Assembly (NCBI RefSeq): GCF_016722965.1 | Contig: NZ_JAEQNB010000003.1 | Coordinates: 496,001-560,000 of the forward strand | Length of the DNA: 64,000 nucleotides | Reading direction: 5' to 3' | Origin: Tumebacillus amylolyticus | Lineage (GTDB): Bacteria; Bacillota; Bacilli; Tumebacillales; Tumebacillaceae | Part shown: positions 60,403 to 64,000 of the stretch, one piece after another | Position numbering within the stretch: the stretch's first letter is position 1 | Layout: every line of letters begins with the position of its first letter | Translations under genes and position numbers: made by a program | Notes under the pieces: model-generated | What the model was told of the DNA's origin: nothing | What the model saw: the letters and a program-made list of their open reading frames with translations, nothing else | Databases searched by the model: none

Positions 60403-60529
60403 CGTCTCTCATCTGTCAAGACTGTACAGTCTTACAGGAATTGGCACCATTTCACTCAACCTTGTACGGTTGTCATGACGGTTGCCGAGGTTTCATCGGG
60501 CCAGCCCCTCCACCTCTCTGGATAAGAGA
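60403..60529 (-). ncRNA. SAM-I (S-box) riboswitch
   Basis: On the minus strand the leader shows the S-box consensus in order: TCTTATCCAGAGAGGTGGAG, GGCCCGATGAAACCTCGGCAACC, GGTGCCAATTCC and GACAGATGAGAG, which closes the P1 stem with the first segment. Binding of SAM would stabilise the aptamer and let the downstream terminator form, turning metNIQ off when methionine is plentiful. The region 60320-60732 otherwise contains only the terminator and the divergent promoter region. Confidence 0.95.
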
Positions 60530-60732
60530 ACAATATTAAGTTATTCGGTCGGAATTAATGGTTTTGACTCTTGACTACAGGTTGGAGTATACCATCCTGA
60601 GAAAAAGACCGTCAAGCGTTTTTTTCTCCTCCAAATCTTTCAGCGTGTGAGAGAGTCGGTGTGCGGTGATGCTAAGTTCGGATTGGTGGCGAGCCCGTCC
60701 ACACTATAGAACGCCCCGAGGAGGTAGACACT

Positions 60733-62922
60733 TTGAAAAAGGTAACGACTCTAGCTGGCGTTTTTCTCCTGTCCTCATCTCTGCTTGCAGGCTGTACGAA
60801 TCAGGCGGCACCGAACGGGTCGCCGGATGGAAAGAACGAGACGTATGACACCTCTCGCGGCGGCAAAGTTCTCGACACTCGTGATCCGCGGTATACTCCG
60901 CGCAATCTGACGCCTGATCGTGCGAACAACATGAACATTCGCGGGTACAGTGCGGCAGATCGCGGCGGGCGTATGAACGGATTGACGACGGGGAATCGCG
61001 GGACTGCAACGGGCGATCTGAACGCTCATGCCGACCCGCAATTGGCGAATCGGATCGCGTCGATTCCCGGTGTGTCGAGTGCGCGTGTCATTGTGAACGG
61101 CAACACGGCGTATGTGGCTGTGAATTCTCCGACCAACCGTCATGCGATTACGAAGCAAGGGGTCACGACGAAAAGTATCACGGGCAGCCGCGATACGGGG
61201 ACGACTTCGCTGAATGACCATCGTGTGCAAGGGCCGGTGGGCACTTCGACCACGAAGGGTGCAGGCACTCCGGTGCAAGTTGGCAAGTCGGGGACGAATA
61301 CGGCGGCGAGCAACAACAACACCGGGATCATGCGCGGGACCGGTTTGTCGATGCCGTACGCATTGGTTTCGCCGCCGATTGCCAACGTCGGGGGGACGAA
61401 TTCTCCGTCGATCAAGAGCAACAACCAGACGGGCTATGGCGTGTATGGCGGTGGTGCCAATACGGGCATGAGCGGCTACGGCAACTCGGGCACGGCGACA
61501 GGCACCAATACGTCGAACTACAACTCGTTGAACACGGGGAATGCTGTGAACGGGCAAGGTTCTGTGTTTAACGGGAATGGGTATGCGAATTCCTACAGCA
61601 ATCCGTACGGTGCTTCGACGTATGGGACCTCTGGTACGGCCGGCACTTACGGTGCGGGGTCCAATGCAGGTACGTATGGAACTGTCGGCGGCACCGGGAA
61701 AGTTTCCGGAACCGGCAATCCGGGGACGGTTGGGTATCTGAACGGGTACGCAAACGGGACGAATACCACAGGCAACAATTCGGGAACCTATGGTTCCAGC
61801 AACTACGGCACGTACGGGGCCGGGACGAACTACGGCACGACTTATGGGCGTGACGAAATGCGCGGCAATCGTGCAGGGACCGGTACGAATTACGGCACCT
61901 ATGGCACGGGAACAGGCACGAACTCCGGAACTTCTGGGGCGGGGTCTAGCAACAATTACGGCACCTATGGTACGGGGGCCGGTACGAATTACGGAACTTA
62001 TGGTACGGGCTCTAGCAACAATTACGGCACCTATGGTACGGGGGCCGGTACGAATTACGGTACGTACGGTGCAGGTACTCCCTCGAATTACTCGGGCACC
62101 TATGGTACGGGGACTGGGACGACTTCCGGCACGTACGGCACCACCGGTACGGGGACTCGTACCTCGGGGGCCAATATGGGCTCGACGTACAGCGGTTCCA
62201 AGTCAGGGGCTCGCGCGTACGGGATGACCGGCGGCGGCACGGCAGGTACTGCGGGGGTTGCAGGTTCCAACGCCGGCATCTATGGCTCCAACGGGGCTTC
62301 GTCCGGCAATGGCTCCAACAACACCTACGGCCTGTACAGCTCCTCCACGGGAGCCGGCAACCTGAACGTCTGGTCGGACAACACCATGTCCGACGACCTC
62401 CGCGCTCAGATCGTCCAAGCTGTTCGCCAAGCAAATCCGTCGATCAAAAACGTCTACGTCACCGCTTCGCCGTCTCTCATGAATCGCTTCAATCAATACC
62501 TGAGCGGCACCAAAAACGCCGGCACCAACGCGGTGCGCAACGCAGGCGGTGCCACGACGAACGCCGTTCGTAACTTCGCAGGCACTGCTGCGTACACCGG
62601 CCAAAACTTCTTCAACGACATCCGCACCGGGTTCCGCAACGTGACTTCGAACATCACCAACCGTGTAACAGGCCATACCACGAACTACAACATGGGCACG
62701 ACCTCCGGCGCAGGCACCGGCCAAACGTCCGGAGCAGGCACGATGTCTCGTGGCGGCATGACCACCAATGGTTCCTCTCAATCCGGCACCTTGGGCACCC
62801 AAGGCACACCGATGGGTGGCTCCAATACCGGTTCTGCAGGATTCGGCACCACGCCGAGCGGTTCGACCACCGGCAACGGGGCAGGCGTTCCGTCCAACAA
62901 CGGTACTTGGATGAACCGCTAA
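60733..62922 (+). CDS. YhcN/YlaJ-family sporulation lipoprotein with large repeat insertion
   Basis: 729 residues starting at TTG with GAGGAGGT upstream. A signal peptide with lipobox (LLAGCTNQ) precedes a split YhcN/YlaJ domain: the first half ADPQLANRIASIPGVSSARVIVNGNTAYVAVN is at about 96-130, and the second half SDDLRAQIVQAVRQANPSIKNVYVTASPSLMNRFNQYL at about 553-590. Between them lies about 420 residues of Gly/Thr/Tyr/Asn/Ser repeat, with units like NYGTYGTGAGT. A 50-bp exact DNA repeat is at 61945-61994 and 62011-62060. A Gly/Thr-rich tail follows. YhcN is a spore-associated lipoprotein; the role of the insertion is unknown. Confidence 0.75.
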   Translation: MKKVTTLAGVFLLSSSLLAGCTNQAAPNGSPDGKNETYDTSRGGKVLDTRDPRYTPRNLTPDRANNMNIRGYSAADRGGRMNGLTTGNRGTATGDLNAHADPQLANRIASIPGVSSARVIVNGNTAYVAVNSPTNRHAITKQGVTTKSITGSRDTGTTSLNDHRVQGPVGTSTTKGAGTPVQVGKSGTNTAASNNNTGIMRGTGLSMPYALVSPPIANVGGTNSPSIKSNNQTGYGVYGGGANTGMSGYGNSGTATGTNTSNYNSLNTGNAVNGQGSVFNGNGYANSYSNPYGASTYGTSGTAGTYGAGSNAGTYGTVGGTGKVSGTGNPGTVGYLNGYANGTNTTGNNSGTYGSSNYGTYGAGTNYGTTYGRDEMRGNRAGTGTNYGTYGTGTGTNSGTSGAGSSNNYGTYGTGAGTNYGTYGTGSSNNYGTYGTGAGTNYGTYGAGTPSNYSGTYGTGTGTTSGTYGTTGTGTRTSGANMGSTYSGSKSGARAYGMTGGGTAGTAGVAGSNAGIYGSNGASSGNGSNNTYGLYSSSTGAGNLNVWSDNTMSDDLRAQIVQAVRQANPSIKNVYVTASPSLMNRFNQYLSGTKNAGTNAVRNAGGATTNAVRNFAGTAAYTGQNFFNDIRTGFRNVTSNITNRVTGHTTNYNMGTTSGAGTGQTSGAGTMSRGGMTTNGSSQSGTLGTQGTPMGGSNTGSAGFGTTPSGSTTGNGAGVPSNNGTWMNR
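61945..62060 (+). repeat. Direct repeat in the YhcN-like gene, period 66 bp
   Basis: Two identical 50-base copies (61945-61994 and 62011-62060) start with TCTAGCAACAATTACGG and encode SSNNYGTYGTGAGTNYG-type units. Further degenerate units extend from about 61770 to 62170. In-frame length lets copy number change without frameshift. Confidence 0.85.
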
Positions 62923-62950
62923 CCAGGATCTGCACCAATTGCACCAAGTG

Positions 62951-62988
62951 AAAAAGACCTCGTCCCCTCGCGGACGAGGTCTTTTTTT
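62951..62988 (+). terminator. Rho-independent terminator
   Basis: AAAGACCTCGTCC pairs with GGACGAGGTCTTT, followed by T. It ends the YhcN-like gene. Confidence 0.9.
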
Positions 62989-63003
62989 CCCCGCTGACGT
63001 CCG

Positions 63004-63046
63004 AAAAAACGCCACTTGCTCGCGGGGAGCAAGTGGCGTTTTTTTC
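63004..63046. terminator. Second, bidirectional rho-independent terminator
   Basis: ACGCCACTTGCT pairs perfectly with AGCAAGTGGCGT, with A and T runs. It mainly serves the acidic-protein gene on the minus strand. Confidence 0.9.
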
Positions 63047-63054
63047 AAAAAGCC

Positions 63055-63870
63055 TTACAGGAAATCTCGGCGCTCCAAGTGCATGTCTCCGATGTGGTAG
63101 TCGGCATGGTTCATCGTGAACGAGATGTTCTCCGCATCGCCCAACTCCCCGAACGTCCGCGCCAACATCTTGGCGACTTCGTTGGCTTCCTCGTCATCCG
63201 GACGCTCCCAGAATTCCACGCGGCCGGAAATGTTGTCGCCAATCTCATCGACCGACACGAGGCCCAGCGTATAATGTTCGTCGTCATGCAAGTGGTATTT
63301 CGTATGCTCCCCCTTGCGATACGCGACGGAGAGGTGGAACGCTTCGTCATCTTCATCTGCGTCCGTTTCGTAGAAGATCTCGTCGTCTTCGTCATCGTCA
63401 GCAAACTCGATGCTGCTGCCGATATCCAGATCGTCGAATTCCATCACGTCTTCGTCTTCGCAGTCTTCGTCTTCGCAGTCTTCCTCCTCGTCCTCATCAA
63501 ACGCATCGACGAACTCCAAGTTCTCCTCGTAGGCGTCGATCTCGTCGTCCTCTTGGACCGTCTCCACCGAAAGAACTTCGAACGGCTCCATCTCAATCAT
63601 CGACGAGATGTCTCCGTAGACCATGACCACCGAGCTGTCTTCTACGCCAAGCGCTGCGTTCAAATGCTCGATGTAGGTGCGGACCTCCTCGGTGACGAGT
63701 TCCATGTCGTCCTCTGACACCGATTTGGTGTCGATCTGGATCGTGCCTGTCAGCACATCCCCTTCACGGTAGACGAGGTACACATCTCCTGCCCAGTTGT
63801 CGTTGAGGTAGATGCTGACCGTTTCTCCACCCGGCGTACGCAATTCAGGCTTCAGTACCACTTGTTTCAT
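63055..63870 (-). CDS. Acidic hypothetical protein (271 aa)
   Basis: Soluble protein with no signal peptide. Residues 1-115 form a mixed beta/alpha part (VVLKPELRTPGGETVSIYLNDNWAGDVYLVYREGDVLTGTIQID), then a very acidic linker (about 115-180) including the imperfect tandem DCEDEDCEDED, and a second folded part (AFHLSVAYRKGEHTKYHLHDDEHYTLGLVSVDEIGDNISGRVEFWER). The two ends resemble each other in style (both have DVLTGTIQID / DNISGRVEFWE strand pairs), suggesting a duplicated domain around the linker. AAAGGGGGA precedes the ATG at 63870. No family recognised. Confidence 0.7.
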   Translation of the reverse strand: MKQVVLKPELRTPGGETVSIYLNDNWAGDVYLVYREGDVLTGTIQIDTKSVSEDDMELVTEEVRTYIEHLNAALGVEDSSVVMVYGDISSMIEMEPFEVLSVETVQEDDEIDAYEENLEFVDAFDEDEEEDCEDEDCEDEDVMEFDDLDIGSSIEFADDDEDDEIFYETDADEDDEAFHLSVAYRKGEHTKYHLHDDEHYTLGLVSVDEIGDNISGRVEFWERPDDEEANEVAKMLARTFGELGDAENISFTMNHADYHIGDMHLERRDFL

Positions 63871-63925
63871 CTCGGAGTTCCCCCTTTGCACATAGAGTCT
63901 CCTTTAGTATTGCCCGTGTGCGCAA

Positions 63926-63962
63926 GAAAAAAAGACCCCTTCTGCTTGAGAAGGGGTCTTTT
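63926..63962 (-). terminator. Rho-independent terminator after the edge tRNA
   Basis: AAGACCCCTTCT pairs with AGAAGGGGTCTT; eight A on the plus strand give the T run. Confidence 0.85.
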
Positions 63963-63974
63963 CCTGTTACAAGT

Positions 63975-64000
63975 TGGTGGGCCCAAGAAGATTCGAACTT
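63975..64000 (-). tRNA. 3' end of a tRNA gene (partial, isotype unknown)
   Basis: The minus strand reads TTCGAAT within a T arm, then an acceptor strand TGGGCCC, A discriminator and encoded CCA. The 5' part with the anticodon lies beyond the window, so the amino acid cannot be assigned. Confidence 0.8.

Noticed and set aside
61770-62170. Repeat array as a CRISPR
   Set aside because: The repeats are in-frame coding units in a lipoprotein gene with no unique spacers of constant length and no cas genes.

Overview
The window looks like chromosome of an endospore-forming, moderately GC-rich member of the Bacillales, most likely an Alicyclobacillaceae relative such as Tumebacillus (inference from gene content and protein character; no database search was possible). 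It carries many sporulation genes (spoVB, a SpoIID-domain protein, a SafA-like LysM protein, a CotS-like kinase, a YhcN/YlaJ lipoprotein), sigI/rsgI, and a conserved backbone order: relA-apt-recJ, secDF, comN, spoVB, yrbG-like, yrzE-like, yajC-tgt-queA, ruvCAB, safA-like. Strong Shine-Dalgarno sequences and hairpin-plus-T terminators punctuate almost every transcription unit.

Layout. 1-11.5 kb is accessory: the end of an unknown gene, a tandem GIY-YIG protein, rarD, three CBO0543-family membrane genes, a DUF4832 protein, a putative nuclease-like effector with an LGNQAV signature, a SnoaL-like protein, a catalase-family protein, a TetX-like flavin monooxygenase with its TetR regulator and a visible operator, then a selenocysteine tRNA gene with a displaced copy of its 3' half; a 43-residue secreted peptide gene lies between the two. 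11.1-14.8 kb: a small anchored protein, a TerC protein, and a phosphonate-type ABC system (phnD, phnE, no phnC) with a DUF2203 protein. 14.8-19.4 kb: a seven-gene operon resembling a highly reducing type II polyketide synthase (dehydratase, inactive ketosynthase, ketoreductase, two carrier proteins, active ketosynthase, thioesterase) behind one strong promoter.

19.6-47.3 kb is the housekeeping and sporulation backbone: dtd, relA, apt, recJ, secF, secD, an HD hydrolase, comN, spoVB, a DUF421 protein, a tandem-GGDEF protein, a YrzE-like protein, yajC, tgt, queA, a SpoIID-domain protein, an HD-GYP protein, a secreted PHB-depolymerase-like esterase, rsgI, sigI, ruvB, ruvA and ruvC. The GGDEF and HD-GYP genes suggest local turnover of cyclic di-GMP.

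47.4-64 kb mixes surface, spore and transport genes: a CobW GTPase, two small membrane proteins, a CotS-like kinase, the SafA-like protein, an MFS transporter, a TVP38 protein, an SDR, a DUF4855/SLH surface protein with a DUF4097 protein, metNIQ under a SAM-I riboswitch, a YhcN/YlaJ lipoprotein interrupted by a long Gly/Thr/Tyr repeat, an acidic hypothetical protein and the 3' end of a tRNA.

The observations most worth following are the tRNA-Sec 3' duplication around the secreted peptide, the type II PKS-like operon, the LGNQAV nuclease-like protein, and the TetX-like/TetR unit with a palindrome exactly in its promoter spacer.
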